In this document: in pieces, positions 1 to 9,561 of the stretch
Layout: every line of letters starts with the position of its first letter
How positions within the stretch are numbered: position 1 is the stretch's first letter
Assembly (NCBI RefSeq): GCF_000757605.1
Contig: NZ_JQAK01000001.1
Coordinates: 1,017,817-1,081,816 of the forward strand
Length of the DNA stretch: 64,000 nt
Direction of reading: 5' to 3'
Source: Candidatus Paracaedibacter symbiosus
GTDB lineage: Bacteria > Pseudomonadota > Alphaproteobacteria > Paracaedibacterales > Paracaedibacteraceae
The notes under the pieces: generated by a model
Told to the model about the DNA's origin: nothing
Seen by the model: only the letters and a program-made list of their open reading frames with translations
Database searches by the model: none
Translations under genes and position numbers: made by a program

Positions 1-924
1 ATGGGTAAAGGCCGTGCTGAATGTATCTCCTAGAAAACTCTCATAAACTTTTGAGGAAGTGACCGTCACCGCCAAGGGTAAAAAGCCACCAGTGATCCCT
101 TTAGATAAACAAATAAAATCGGGTGTGTGCTGCTGTTGTTCGCAAGCAAATAAGGTTCCGGTACGACCAAAACCCGTCATCACTTCATCATAAATGACTA
201 AGATATTGTTTGACTGACAGCGCTCAAGCAAAACCTCCAAAAATTGAGGTCGACACATCCGCATCCCAGCTGATCCTTGCACTAATGGCTCGATAACCAA
301 GGCAGCAATGTCGTTTCCATGGCTTGCAATCAGTTGCTCTAGTTGGTGAAGGCTTGTACTCTCTTTTGCTTCCACTTCAGAATCATCCATCCACGTTTCG
401 GGGTAAGATACAAAATCCACGGCAAACAAATGATCCGTAAAAGGGCCATAAAAACCTGAGCTTTTACCAAGGGACATCGCGCCAAAGGTATCTCCGTGAT
501 AGGCTCCTTCGAAAGCAACTAACCTTTTTTTCGGATTTCCCTGGTTATGCCAATACTGTAACGCCATCTTAACAGCGGCTTCAACTGCTGTAGAGCCATT
601 ATCTGAATAAAAGACCCGGTTAAGGGAGGCTGGCAACAATCCGACCAGCTGCTCGGCAAAACGAATAGCTGGTTCGTGGGTAAAACCAGCAAACATCACA
701 TGCTCAAGCTTTTCAGCTTGTCGGGTTAACGCCTCCACAATTTTTGGATGACTATGACCATGCAAATTCACCCACCATGAGGAAATTAAATCAAGATATT
801 CTTTCCCCGTTGCATCAAACAAACTCGCGGCTTTTCCATGGGTAATAACAATTGTATCAGCCGCCGTTTTTGCCTGAGTAAAGGGATGCCAAATATAAGT
901 TTTATCTTTTTGGATCAAGGGCAT
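1..924 (-). CDS. bioA: Adenosylmethionine-8-amino-7-oxononanoate aminotransferase (BioA), 3' end beyond window
   Basis: BioA transfers the amino group of S-adenosylmethionine to KAPA, giving DAPA in biotin synthesis. The ATG at 924 opens an uninterrupted frame of 308 codons to the window edge. Visible family features are the N-terminal WHPFTQ (residues 12-17), [13 protein letters not shown], the cofactor segment [34 protein letters not shown], and LSKGITGG with the PLP lysine at residue 275, almost the E. coli position (274). It starts 33 bases after the bioD stop on the same strand, so the two are probably cotranscribed with bioD first. The last quarter of the protein lies outside the window. 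Identification is secure. Confidence 0.95.
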   Translation of the reverse strand, partial: MPLIQKDKTYIWHPFTQAKTAADTIVITHGKAASLFDATGKEYLDLISSWWVNLHGHSHPKIVEALTRQAEKLEHVMFAGFTHEPAIRFAEQLVGLLPASLNRVFYSDNGSTAVEAAVKMALQYWHNQGNPKKRLVAFEGAYHGDTFGAMSLGKSSGFYGPFTDHLFAVDFVSYPETWMDDSEVEAKESTSLHQLEQLIASHGNDIAALVIEPLVQGSAGMRMCRPQFLEVLLERCQSNNILVIYDEVMTGFGRTGTLFACEQQQHTPDFICLSKGITGGFLPLAVTVTSSKVYESFLGDTFSTAFTH

Positions 925-957
925 GGGTTTTCTCTCATAATTTTTTTCTGAGTAAAG

Positions 958-1566
958 CTAAATTTTTTCCCTCAAGGGGATTGCTTCGAGTACGGCTTGT
1001 GTCACCTGTACCAGTGGCGGCAAATAGCCAATCACAGACACCTGACCATAGGTTTCAATAGACCACAAATTATCATTGTTTTCAGGACCATTTAAAATAA
1101 CTCCTTTGACGGGAATTTGGCGCGCCCGCAATGCCTCGAGCGTCAAAAGCGTGTGATTAATCGTCCCTAACGTGGTGTGCGCCACAACAATCGCTGGCAA
1201 CTTCAAGTGCTGGATTAAATCAACCATCAGTCGTCGATGGGTGAGTGGCACCAACACCCCACCTGCTCCTTCGACGACAAGACGCTCCGCCGTCGGCAGC
1301 ACAATTTTACTGAGATTAATTTCTTGGCCTTCTAAACTTGCTGCTAAATGCGGTGATAAAGGGGCCTGAAAGGTATAACATGGGGGGAAAATTTCGACGC
1401 CCCTATTTTTTGTTAAGGCAGTCACTGTCTCTGCATCAGAATGTGTCTGTGCCCCTGATTGGATCGGCTTCCAATAGGCCGCTTTCAGCTTTAAACATAA
1501 CCAAGCCGACGCAATGGTTTTACCCACATCCGTACCTGTGCCAGTGACAAAAAACTGCTGGGTCAT
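958..1566 (-). CDS. bioD: Dethiobiotin synthetase (BioD)
   Basis: BioD carboxylates DAPA with CO2 and ATP to form dethiobiotin, the step after BioA. The 202-residue protein has the P-loop GTGTDVGKT at residues 9-17, the substrate-binding KPIQSG near 33-38 and the VEGAGG motif near 98-103, all diagnostic of the family. The length is slightly short of the usual 220-230 residues. The gene lies just upstream of bioA in the same direction. No other bio gene sits on the 5' side, where an unrelated secreted protein gene follows, so bioB/bioF, if clustered, must lie beyond the left edge of the window. Confidence 0.95.
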   Translation of the reverse strand: MTQQFFVTGTGTDVGKTIASAWLCLKLKAAYWKPIQSGAQTHSDAETVTALTKNRGVEIFPPCYTFQAPLSPHLAASLEGQEINLSKIVLPTAERLVVEGAGGVLVPLTHRRLMVDLIQHLKLPAIVVAHTTLGTINHTLLTLEALRARQIPVKGVILNGPENNDNLWSIETYGQVSVIGYLPPLVQVTQAVLEAIPLREKI

Positions 1567-1627
1567 AGAAATTTATCTTTAAAACTTAGGTTTATTCTTT
1601 GTCTATATCAAATTTACGATAGGGGCG

Positions 1628-2955
1628 TCAAAACCAACTTGAAAGCTTTTTATAACCAGCGGAGACAAAAGACGTCGCTATCGTAACCGTTGCCCCAGGC
1701 AAATTAGAAACTTGATTTGATAATTTTTGATCTTGTTCATCGAATTTTAATTTACACGTGGCATTCATCTCCTCAATCTCTTTATACAGTTTGGATTTTT
1801 GATCAATTGAAGGGAAACGCAAAGGAAACTGTTCTTTCAACCATTCAAACAACCTTTTAGTTTCTGAGGATTTTGCCCCCAGCAGATTTAACCCTTGTGA
1901 CACAAAATTTCGTTCATGTGTATAGCGATAAACCAAGAAACCTGTGCATTTTTTATAAAAATCAAGTAAAGGTTCCTCCAAGGCCGGAAAAACCATCATA
2001 AAAGTTTCTTCAATTGTAAGCTGTCTCTCTTCGGGAATCTCCTCATGCTTTTGGGTTTTGAAAAACTCATACAGATTGACCATCACAATGGTGGTTTTGG
2101 TCTGCCATGTTTCCAGAGTATCGGCCTCGTAATTAAAATCACATAGCTTTAAGAGAGTCTTTGCCAATTCTTTAACATAATAATTATAAACGATCAGGCG
2201 AAAATCATTTATATCAGAGCATTGCCTGTTTATTTCCTCGCTGATTTCTAAATAACGGCTGCTTTGCTCAGTAGCATTTAGCATATCTTCAATAGAAAGT
2301 TTTGAAAAATCAGTATTGATATGTTTGATATTAAGGTGAATTGTGTCTAGATTACTTTTGATAGAATTGGTTAACCACTCAAACTTATCCCAAGAACTAA
2401 GACAAATAGCCTCATATTGGCTTTTATATTTCGTGTTCATAAAATTTTCTAAACCCTCTGTCAATTTTCCCTGACGTTTTTTCCTCATTTCTGCTAATTT
2501 CTTAAGGGTTTCCTCTATTTCTTGCTCGTATCTATCCTCTTCCTCATCATTTTCATAATCTTCAGTAATATATACTTGGGGTTCTGGACTATTTATCTGC
2601 TTTTCTAAATCTGGTCCATCTGAAAAGCTATCACACAACTCTGCTTCCAATCGAGCTGTTAGTTGGGCAATTTTTTTGGCATTTTCATGGGTTGATTCAC
2701 TTAAGTTCTTGGAGATTATTCCTGTCCACGGCTGCACTTCGCCTTCTTTTAATTTTTTTTGGTAATGGCGCTTATCTGCGCCTCCACCTCTTCAATTAAT
2801 GCATTTTCCTGGAAATCCTTGCCGCTCAACTGCATGGGTTGAGATTGGCATGTTTTGTGTCCCTTATTTAAGGATTCTAAATACTCGCTCTCAGCTGCGT
2901 AAGAGGGTGAAGCAATAAGGAATGGTAAAATAAAAGAAAGAATAAAGTTATTCAT
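1628..2955 (-). CDS. Secreted coiled-coil protein of unknown function, frame broken at an A8 run
   Basis: No family is recognised. The first part (2955-2749) encodes a signal peptide (MNNFILSFILPFL...SYA) and about 48 further residues, then stops at AAT-TAA just after eight adenines (2753-2760 read as T8 on +). The second part (from a GTG at 2737, preceded by an AGAAGG ribosome site) encodes 369 charged, helical, coiled-coil-like residues with no export signal of its own. One extra A in the run fuses both parts into a single 442-residue exported protein with an unbroken Lys/Glu-rich join. Alternatives are two translationally coupled genes, a real frameshift mutation, transcript slippage, or a base-call error. 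The fusion explains why the large part lacks a signal peptide. Confidence 0.7.
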
Positions 2956-3077
2956 GCCTACCTTATAATCACCCCCCTTTTAATATCTTTTACAGCCTAT
3001 TCAGGATAAGTTAAAAAAGAACTAAAAAAAGAGATTGTTTGCAATTTTATTAAATTTTACTAGAATAAAAAGAAATT

Positions 3078-3830
3078 TTATACCATACAAAGAGGGGCTG
3101 CATTGCGTAAGATTGCATCAGCCATAGGAGTATATTTGCCATCATTATGATGTAAAATCATCCCCGGCGCCAGAGTCAAAGCCCCGTGGGAATTTTTGCG
3201 TCCCCGAACTAACACTCGTTTCGCTGGCTTACCTTCACTGGGCCACAAGGGATAAACCACTATATCTCCCAATTTACCATTGAAATAAGATAAAATCTCA
3301 GCGAGACGGTCGGCTCGATGAATAAAGGTAACCGTTCCTTTAGGTCGGACCATTAAAAGACAAAACTTCGCCCATTGTTCTAAGGATACAGATGACTCAA
3401 CATTCGACAATTGCTTATGGGTATGTTGACTCTGATTCACACGCGTGGATTCAAGGTACGGTGGATTAGTCATAACATGGGCATATGTTCCTGCAGCAAG
3501 ACGCGGCGGCGGTTGCAACAAATCACCATTCAAAATTTCCACACGGTCGCGCATATTATTAAGGATAATATTTTCAGCCGCAAGACGCACGGAGCTACGC
3601 TGAAGTTCCAAACCGACAATCCGGCAATGGGGAACACGTGCCGCCAAACAAAGAGAAGCGGCAGCAACGCCAGCGCCAATATCCAAAATTGCATCCCCTT
3701 CGTGGACATCTAAAGAAGCGGCAAGAAAAATCGGATCAATGGCCACGCGGTAACCTTGAACAGGCTGACGCAATAAAATTCGCCCGCCTAAGAGGTGGTC
3801 TTCTGTATAATCAAGATCGTTTTGCTGCAT
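3078..3830 (-). CDS. trmN6: tRNA1(Val) A37 N6-methyltransferase family protein (TrmN6/YfiC-like)
   Basis: This is a class I SAM-dependent methyltransferase. It has motif I ILDIGAGVAAAS near residues 47-58, an acidic VGLEL motif II and the N6-adenine signature NPPY near 122-125, preceded by GTYAHVMT. The N-terminal LGGRILLRQPVQGYR is typical of the YfiC/TrmN6 branch, which methylates A37 of tRNA. The frame extends three codons upstream to a GTG at 3839; the ATG at 3830 is preferred because the family starts about there. It is divergent from ispB, 137 bases away, a pairing common in alphaproteobacteria. The substrate is inferred from the family only; related enzymes methylate other RNAs. Confidence 0.85.
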   Translation of the reverse strand: MQQNDLDYTEDHLLGGRILLRQPVQGYRVAIDPIFLAASLDVHEGDAILDIGAGVAAASLCLAARVPHCRIVGLELQRSSVRLAAENIILNNMRDRVEILNGDLLQPPPRLAAGTYAHVMTNPPYLESTRVNQSQHTHKQLSNVESSVSLEQWAKFCLLMVRPKGTVTFIHRADRLAEILSYFNGKLGDIVVYPLWPSEGKPAKRVLVRGRKNSHGALTLAPGMILHHNDGKYTPMADAILRNAAPLCMV

Positions 3831-3967
3831 CTCTCGCACTTTATTGTTTGTTATGGTTTGTCTCTATCGAAAAAAATTGTCTAAAACTAAATCACATTAT
3901 AATTTTGTCGACAGAGCCGGGGATTAAACCTATTATTATGTAGATAGTTTATAATGATAAGACCTGA

Positions 3968-4975
3968 ATGTCACCTAACTTAAGTAACATATCAGACAAC
4001 AAATTTTCTATAGAAGATTTGCAGTCTCTCGTCAAAAGTGAATTGATTGGTGTTGACACCATCATTGATCACTCACTTCACAGCGACATCCAGCTTATCG
4101 AAGGCATTGCTAAACATATTATTTACGCAGGCGGCAAACGTATTCGCCCTCTTCTCAGTCTGATCTCAGCCAAGATTTTCAATACTACCGTTCCTAGTGA
4201 GGCGCTTTATCTGGCAACAGCCGTTGAGTTTATTCATACCGCTACTTTATTGCATGATGATGTGGTTGATGATTCTGATCTCCGGCGCGGCCTTCAAACG
4301 GCGCATCAAATTTGGGGTAATTCTGCAAGTATTTTGGTTGGCGATTACTTATTTGCCAAAGCTTTTGAATTGATGGTTAAAACAGGTGATCTTGCTATCC
4401 TTGATATCCTATCCCAAACATCCGCTAAAATTGCCGCTGGTGAAGTTTTACAGCTGACCCACAGTCACAGCCTTAATATTGATGAAACCATTGCTCTTGA
4501 TATAATCGGAGCTAAAACGGCGGAGCTTTTTGCCGCTGCCTGCCAAACCGGCGCCCTTACTGGCGGTGCCAATAGTGAGCAAGCCAAAATTCTTTATCAG
4601 TATGGCTATGCCCTTGGCATGGTGTTCCAGATTACAGATGATATTTTAGACTATACCAGCGCTGCTAACCGCGGTAAAAATCTAGGTGATGATTTTAGTG
4701 AAGGTAAAATTACGCTGCCCTTGATCTATGCCTATCATAAGGCAAATGCTCACGATCAGAAACGGTTTACTGATTTATTGACGACAGCAGATAACTGTGA
4801 AGCTGACTTTAAAATCGCTTTAGACTTAATTCAAACGTATGGTGGTTTTGACACAGCCTATACGGCCGCCAAACGCTTTGCTGACGAGGCTTTGAATGAC
4901 CTACGTTTCATTACGTCACCCCTTGTCCACCCTCTCAAAAATCTCATTGAATTTTGCCTTGAGCGACAGGCTTAA
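3968..4975 (+). CDS. ispB: Octaprenyl/polyprenyl diphosphate synthase
   Basis: This trans-prenyl chain elongating synthase makes the ubiquinone side chain from FPP and IPP. Its 335 residues carry GGKRIRP (55-61), the first Asp-rich motif DDVVDDSDLRRG (from 97) and the second DDILD (224-228), with the GKNLGDDFSEGKITLPLIYA segment of long-chain synthases. Chain length (C40 versus C50) cannot be read from sequence alone. It is transcribed away from trmN6 and converges on rpoH, with an 82-base spacer after its stop. Confidence 0.95.
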   Translation: MSPNLSNISDNKFSIEDLQSLVKSELIGVDTIIDHSLHSDIQLIEGIAKHIIYAGGKRIRPLLSLISAKIFNTTVPSEALYLATAVEFIHTATLLHDDVVDDSDLRRGLQTAHQIWGNSASILVGDYLFAKAFELMVKTGDLAILDILSQTSAKIAAGEVLQLTHSHSLNIDETIALDIIGAKTAELFAAACQTGALTGGANSEQAKILYQYGYALGMVFQITDDILDYTSAANRGKNLGDDFSEGKITLPLIYAYHKANAHDQKRFTDLLTTADNCEADFKIALDLIQTYGGFDTAYTAAKRFADEALNDLRFITSPLVHPLKNLIEFCLERQA

Positions 4976-5057
4976 AAAAATCAATGCTAGTTATACCGCA
5001 TTTATCGTGAATTAAGCAGGCGACACTGATGGCATACTTTTACATATCCCATCCCTG

Positions 5058-5939
5058 TTAAATATTGTCAAATTTCGTCTTTGCTAAACGTTTAATTGCT
5101 TTTTGTAATTTCTCAAAAGCTTTAACTTCAATTTGACGCACGCGCTCTCTGGAAATATTAAGCTTTACACTTAATTCTTCAAGTGTATCGGATGGCTCCT
5201 TTAAGCGACGGTTAATAATAATTTCTTGCTCCCGCTGGGTCAGATGTTCCATTGCTTGATCAAGCAATTTACGACGCTTCGTTAATTCATCGCGTTCCAC
5301 AGTGACAACTTCTTGGTTATCGCGGTCATCGCTAATCCAATCGACCCACTCGGAATCAGAATCCCCCGCACTCCGTATAGGGGCATTAAGAGAATGATCT
5401 TGCGAAGCTATTCGCTGGTTCATTTCAATCACTTCAGTTTCTTTCACGCCAAGTTTCAAAGCAATTTTAGCAATCTGCTCTGGGGTCAGATAAAGCTCTT
5501 CATTTTCATTAAAGAGACGTTTTTCTTTACGCAAGTTAAAGAATAATTTTTTTTGGGCCGCGGTGGTGCCAATTTTGACCAGTGACCAGCTATGCAAAAT
5601 ATATTCCTGGATTGCCGCTTTAACCCACCAAATCGCATAGGTGGATAGGCGAAAGCCACGATCGGGATCAAAATGCTTCATCGCATGCATCATGCCAAGG
5701 TTCCCTTCAGAGATTAAATCACTGATCGGAAGACCATAACCACGATAACCAGAGGCAATTTTGGCAACCAATCGTAAATGGCTGGACACCAACTTTTCAA
5801 CAGCTACTCTATCACCTTCTTCACGCCACTTTTTAGCCAGTTGGTATTCTTCATCAACCGTCAAAATTGGCATACTTTTGATGTGGCGAACATAATGCGC
5901 GTTAATATCATTATTATTGAATCTTGGAGATGACTTCAT
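5058..5939 (-). CDS. rpoH: Heat-shock sigma factor RpoH (sigma-32)
   Basis: This is an RNA polymerase sigma factor for heat-shock and envelope-stress promoters. The 293-residue protein has region 2 (HLRLVAKIA, ISEGNLGMMHAMKHFDPDRGFRLSTYAIWWVKAAI), the sigma-32-specific RpoH box QKKLFFNLR (129-137) that separates it from RpoD, and a region 4 helix-turn-helix (ISRERVRQIEVKAFEKL). The ATG at 5939 has an AGGA site about six bases upstream. The rluD-type gene lies upstream on the same strand after a 193-base spacer; rluD-rpoH adjacency is widespread in alphaproteobacteria. Confidence 0.97.
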   Translation of the reverse strand: MKSSPRFNNNDINAHYVRHIKSMPILTVDEEYQLAKKWREEGDRVAVEKLVSSHLRLVAKIASGYRGYGLPISDLISEGNLGMMHAMKHFDPDRGFRLSTYAIWWVKAAIQEYILHSWSLVKIGTTAAQKKLFFNLRKEKRLFNENEELYLTPEQIAKIALKLGVKETEVIEMNQRIASQDHSLNAPIRSAGDSDSEWVDWISDDRDNQEVVTVERDELTKRRKLLDQAMEHLTQREQEIIINRRLKEPSDTLEELSVKLNISRERVRQIEVKAFEKLQKAIKRLAKTKFDNI

Positions 5940-6132
5940 AAGATTCCTACCGATGTTGGTGTTACTAGGCTATTAAACCCTAAATGCGTGCTAAATATAG
6001 GCTAAACAAAAAGATAGAAATTTCTAATCATTATTCTTCTTTCCTAGCATAGCCTAGCATCAAATTGAGTCTAGTTAAATTTTACTCATATTTTTGTGCT
6101 GCCGACAACTACGTTAAATCTTTTTCTAAATA

Positions 6133-7110
6133 TCATGATTTTTTATTTTTTTCAACGTCTTTTAGAATTTTCTGCATATCTTTAGCGAGATTCCCACAAA
6201 AATTAATCATTTGTTGCGTTTTAGGGTGTATAAACTTTATTGATATTGCGTGGAGCAATTGTCGGTGTACAAACTCCAATTCGTCTGCCCAGATTTTTTT
6301 TGCTCCTTTTGGTAAATGACCATAGAGAGGATCCCCAATAATAGGGCAACCAAGGTAACGCATATGGACGCGAATCTGATGGGTACGACCGGTGGCCAAG
6401 GTACATTCAACCAACGAAATGGCAAGCCTTGCTTCTTCACTTACTTGGAAACTTTGGATAACTTTATAATGTGTGACAGCATCTCTGCCATTTTTAGTAA
6501 CAACTGCCATTTTTTGACGATTTTTTGGATCGCGACCAATTAATGTTTGAATTGTGCCATTTTTGGGCGATGGCACTCCCCACACTAAAGCCTGATAGGT
6601 GCGACTTAAACTACGGTCAGAAAATTGAGCACTTAACGCCTGGTGCGCCTGATCGGTCTTAGCTACCACCATTAGACCACTGGTATCCTTATCTAATCGA
6701 TGGACAATTCCTGGCCGTTTAACGCCTCCAATCCCCGATAAACTATCTCCACAATGGGCCAGAAGCGCATTGACGAGAGTTGAGTCTGGATGGCCTGGAG
6801 CTGGGTGCACAACTAACCCAGCAGGCTTATTGATAACCAATAAGGCCTCATCTTCATAAACAATCTCGAGAGGAATTTCTTGCGCAAGTGGCTCTGCAGC
6901 AACAGCTTCTGGAATATGGACCGTCACCACATCCCCCACGCGCATCTTGATAGAGGCACTCACCACCCGTTCTGGCATAAGGTGAATCATCCCTGTTTCA
7001 ATGAGTTGCTGTACACGCGTCCTACTTAAGGCCAAGCATGAGTTAGCAATAAATTTGTCCAAACGAATGCCAGCGTCAGCTTCGGTCATTATTAATTTGT
7101 GTATCTCCAT
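6133..7110 (-). CDS. rluD: Ribosomal large subunit pseudouridine synthase, RluD family
   Basis: The enzyme converts uridines in helix 69 of 23S rRNA to pseudouridine. It has an N-terminal S4 RNA-binding domain (GIRLDKFIANSCLALSRTRV), the catalytic segment HRLDKDTSGLMVVAKT with the active Asp, and the RTHQIRVHMRYLGCPIIGDPLYG motif of the RluA/C/D group. The frame is open from 7149, but the first 13 codons do not resemble the family. The two adjacent ATGs at 7113 and 7110 are better starts, although no clear ribosome site supports any of them. An in-frame A8 run near 6294-6301 is read correctly here, useful when judging broken A7/A8 runs elsewhere. Confidence 0.9.
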   Translation of the reverse strand: MEIHKLIMTEADAGIRLDKFIANSCLALSRTRVQQLIETGMIHLMPERVVSASIKMRVGDVVTVHIPEAVAAEPLAQEIPLEIVYEDEALLVINKPAGLVVHPAPGHPDSTLVNALLAHCGDSLSGIGGVKRPGIVHRLDKDTSGLMVVAKTDQAHQALSAQFSDRSLSRTYQALVWGVPSPKNGTIQTLIGRDPKNRQKMAVVTKNGRDAVTHYKVIQSFQVSEEARLAISLVECTLATGRTHQIRVHMRYLGCPIIGDPLYGHLPKGAKKIWADELEFVHRQLLHAISIKFIHPKTQQMINFCGNLAKDMQKILKDVEKNKKS

Positions 7111-7225
7111 CATTTGTCTAGTTTTAAAGGAATATAATTGGAAACACAATAATCTGCAGTTGCGTATTTTTTACAAATTTGTATAAATTAAAAATGAAAT
7201 TTTAAGACATTAAAGGTTAAGAGTC

Positions 7226-7705
7226 ATGAAGAAATTAGTCCTAGCAAGCCTCCTATCAGTAAGTTTTCTATTCACAGCAACCGCCTCTGAGCCAACAAAG
7301 CCTGCAGAAGCCCCTAAAGTTACAACCGAAGCGGCACAAACTGTTGCAGATACAAAAGTTGAACCAAAAACCAAAACTCATTCTAGAATGACAAAAGAAG
7401 AACGTCTGGCACACAATAATAAAGAAGCTGATAACTTGATGACAAGCTTGACTGAAAAAGTAAAAACCATGACCGGTGCCGATAAAAAAATGGTCGAACT
7501 AAACATGGCGCATGCTAAGCTTGAAATGGATGCTGCCAAAGACGACGATATGAAAACTCATACAATGGCTCACCTTAATAAAGCCAAACGCTTCTTAAAA
7601 ATTGCTGATAAATTTGCGTCAAAAGCTGAAAAACCTGCTGAGACAAAAGGTGAAGAAAAAAAAGCTGATGATAAAAAAGCGGATGCCAAAACATCCAAAA
7701 AATAA
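7226..7705 (+). CDS. Small secreted Lys-rich protein of unknown function
   Basis: The 159 residues start with a clear signal peptide (MKKLVLASLLSVSFLFTATA, cut before SEP). A Thr/Pro/Ala/Glu-rich linker follows, then a helical middle with many Met, Lys and His, and a very basic tail (EEKKADDKKADAKTSKK). The ATG is preceded by a GGTTAAGAG ribosome site. It stands alone between rluD (divergent) and glyA, followed by a strong terminator hairpin. The look is that of a periplasmic helical bundle protein. No domain is recognised and no function is proposed. Confidence 0.8.
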   Translation: MKKLVLASLLSVSFLFTATASEPTKPAEAPKVTTEAAQTVADTKVEPKTKTHSRMTKEERLAHNNKEADNLMTSLTEKVKTMTGADKKMVELNMAHAKLEMDAAKDDDMKTHTMAHLNKAKRFLKIADKFASKAEKPAETKGEEKKADDKKADAKTSKK

Positions 7706-7730
7706 GATTCTTTACGATCTATTTCAAGAA

Positions 7731-7752
7731 AAACCCAGCAGTTGCTGGGTTT
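7731..7752 (+). terminator. Rho-independent terminator after the Lys-rich secreted protein
   Basis: A perfect inverted repeat AAACCCAGCA / TGCTGGGTTT with a two-base centre (effectively a tight loop) lies 26 bases after the stop codon and is followed by CTTATTC. It separates this gene from glyA, whose start is 67 bases downstream. Confidence 0.85.
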
Positions 7753-7818
7753 CTTATTCACAGCGCCTCAGAATATCGCTATACTCTAGCCAAAATGCCT
7801 CAACAATAGGTGATATCG

Positions 7819-9084
7819 ATGGACTTTCATTCCTTCTTAACTTGTGACCCTGCACTCGCAAAAGCACTTCAACAAGAGTTGCTTCGCCAACAAAATCAAA
7901 TTGAATTGATTGCCTCAGAAAATATTGTCTCGCAAGCAGTCCTGGCAGCGCAAGGTTCCATCCTCACCAATAAATATGCCGAAGGCTATCCTGGCAGACG
8001 TTATTATGGGGGGTGCGAATTTGTTGATATTGCTGAACAACTCGCTATTGACCGCGTCAAAAAACTCTTCAACTGTAACTTTGCTAACGTCCAACCCCAC
8101 TCTGGTGCGCAGGCTAACCAGGCTGTGATGTTGGCCCTACTCCAGCCAGGAGATACATTCCTTGGCCTTTCCCTGGATGCAGGCGGCCATCTAACCCACG
8201 GCTCACCCGTCAATTTCTCTGGCAAGTGGTTTAACGCCGTCAGTTATGGAGTGGATGCTGAAACTCATCGTATTGACATGGATGAAGTAGCAAGGCTTGC
8301 CGAACACCACAAACCACGTCTCATTATCGCTGGTGGTTCTGCCTATCCGCGGGAAATTGATTTTGCCCGCTTCCGTGAAATTGCTGATTCAGCGGGCGCC
8401 TATCTCATGGTGGATATGGCTCACTTTGCAGGTCTGGTTGCCGGAGGTGTGTACCCAAGCCCACTCCCCCACGCCCATGTGGTCACGTCAACGACTCACA
8501 AAACCTTGCGGGGCCCTCGTGGTGGGATTATCTTATCCATGGATGATGCTTTGGGCAAAAAGATTAATTCTGCCGTATTTCCCGGCCTCCAAGGCGGGCC
8601 ACTGATGCATGTGATTGCTGCCAAAGCAGTCGCTTTTGGCGAAGCGTTAAAATCTGATTTTAAAACTTATGCGCAACAAGTAGTTAATAATGCTAAAGTC
8701 ATGGGCCGTGTTTTAACTGATCATGGGCTTAAGCTCGTTTCGGGTGGAACAGATTCACATCTTATCCTTGTTGATTTACGCCCTAAAAATGTAACGGGTA
8801 AAGACGCCACCTTAGCCCTGGAAGCGGTCAACATTACCGGCAATAAAAATGGCATTCCAAACGATCCAACACCACCCACCATTACCTCTGGTATCCGTCT
8901 TGGCTCACCAGCAGCAACATCGCGGGGATTTGGTGAAGCTGAATTTGAACAAATTGGGCATTGGATTGTGGAAGTGGTCACATTGCTTGAGCAAGGAAAA
9001 CTTGAACAAGCAAGTTGTATCCGCGATCAAGTGATCCAGATGTGTCAGGCGTTTCCTATTTATCCGGAAATGAGGTATGTTTAA
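7819..9084 (+). CDS. glyA: Serine hydroxymethyltransferase
   Basis: PLP enzyme interconverting serine and glycine with tetrahydrofolate; the main source of one-carbon units. Diagnostic segments are [28 protein letters not shown], the PLP lysine motif [15 protein letters not shown] and the C-terminal [26 protein letters not shown] three codons upstream (7810) is in frame, but the ATG at 7819 has an AGG ribosome site eight bases away and fits the family N-terminus. Its stop TAA overlaps the nrdR ATG (TAATG), so the pair is translationally coupled. Confidence 0.97.
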   Translation: MDFHSFLTCDPALAKALQQELLRQQNQIELIASENIVSQAVLAAQGSILTNKYAEGYPGRRYYGGCEFVDIAEQLAIDRVKKLFNCNFANVQPHSGAQANQAVMLALLQPGDTFLGLSLDAGGHLTHGSPVNFSGKWFNAVSYGVDAETHRIDMDEVARLAEHHKPRLIIAGGSAYPREIDFARFREIADSAGAYLMVDMAHFAGLVAGGVYPSPLPHAHVVTSTTHKTLRGPRGGIILSMDDALGKKINSAVFPGLQGGPLMHVIAAKAVAFGEALKSDFKTYAQQVVNNAKVMGRVLTDHGLKLVSGGTDSHLILVDLRPKNVTGKDATLALEAVNITGNKNGIPNDPTPPTITSGIRLGSPAATSRGFGEAEFEQIGHWIVEVVTLLEQGKLEQASCIRDQVIQMCQAFPIYPEMRYV

Positions 9085-9560
9085 TGCGTTGTCCCTTTTG
9101 CAGTCATTTTGACACAACGGTTAAAGACTCCCGTACGACTGACGATTTATCTGCCGTGCGCCGACGCCGTCAGTGTCCTGAATGTGGCAGCCGCTTTACA
9201 ACTTTTGAGCGCATTCAGCTGCGTGATTTGATGGTCATTAAAAAAAATAAGCTTCGTGTCCCTTTTCATCGGGATAAACTGGCGAGCTCCATTGAAACAG
9301 CTCTACACAAACGCCCCATTCCGCCTGATCAAATTGACAGAGTGATTTCTGGAATTATACGGCGATTGGAGACTTCTGGTGAGATTGAAATCCCAACTCA
9401 TGTGATTGGGGAAATGGCGATCGAAGCCCTGTTCAACCTTGATACGGTGGCTTATATTCGTTTTGCCAGCGTCTATCATGAATTTCAAAATGTTGAAGAT
9501 TTTGTCACTTTTATTAGCAATATGTCGAAATCAGACACACAAAACACATTAGAATTATAG
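9084..9560 (+). CDS. nrdR: Transcriptional repressor NrdR
   Basis: NrdR represses ribonucleotide reductase genes in response to the ATP/dATP balance. The 158-residue protein has a zinc ribbon with Cys 3, 6, 31 and 34 (MRCPFC...CPEC) followed by an ATP-cone domain (VIKKNKLRVPFHRDKL onward). An open frame begins at 9015 inside glyA, but the family always begins MRCPFC, so the overlapping ATG at 9084 is the start. In many alphaproteobacteria glyA-nrdR is followed by riboflavin genes (ribD, ribE, ribH) and nusB; here an ABC-F gene follows after one base. Confidence 0.95.
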   Translation: MRCPFCSHFDTTVKDSRTTDDLSAVRRRRQCPECGSRFTTFERIQLRDLMVIKKNKLRVPFHRDKLASSIETALHKRPIPPDQIDRVISGIIRRLETSGEIEIPTHVIGEMAIEALFNLDTVAYIRFASVYHEFQNVEDFVTFISNMSKSDTQNTLEL

Positions 9561-9561
9561 T

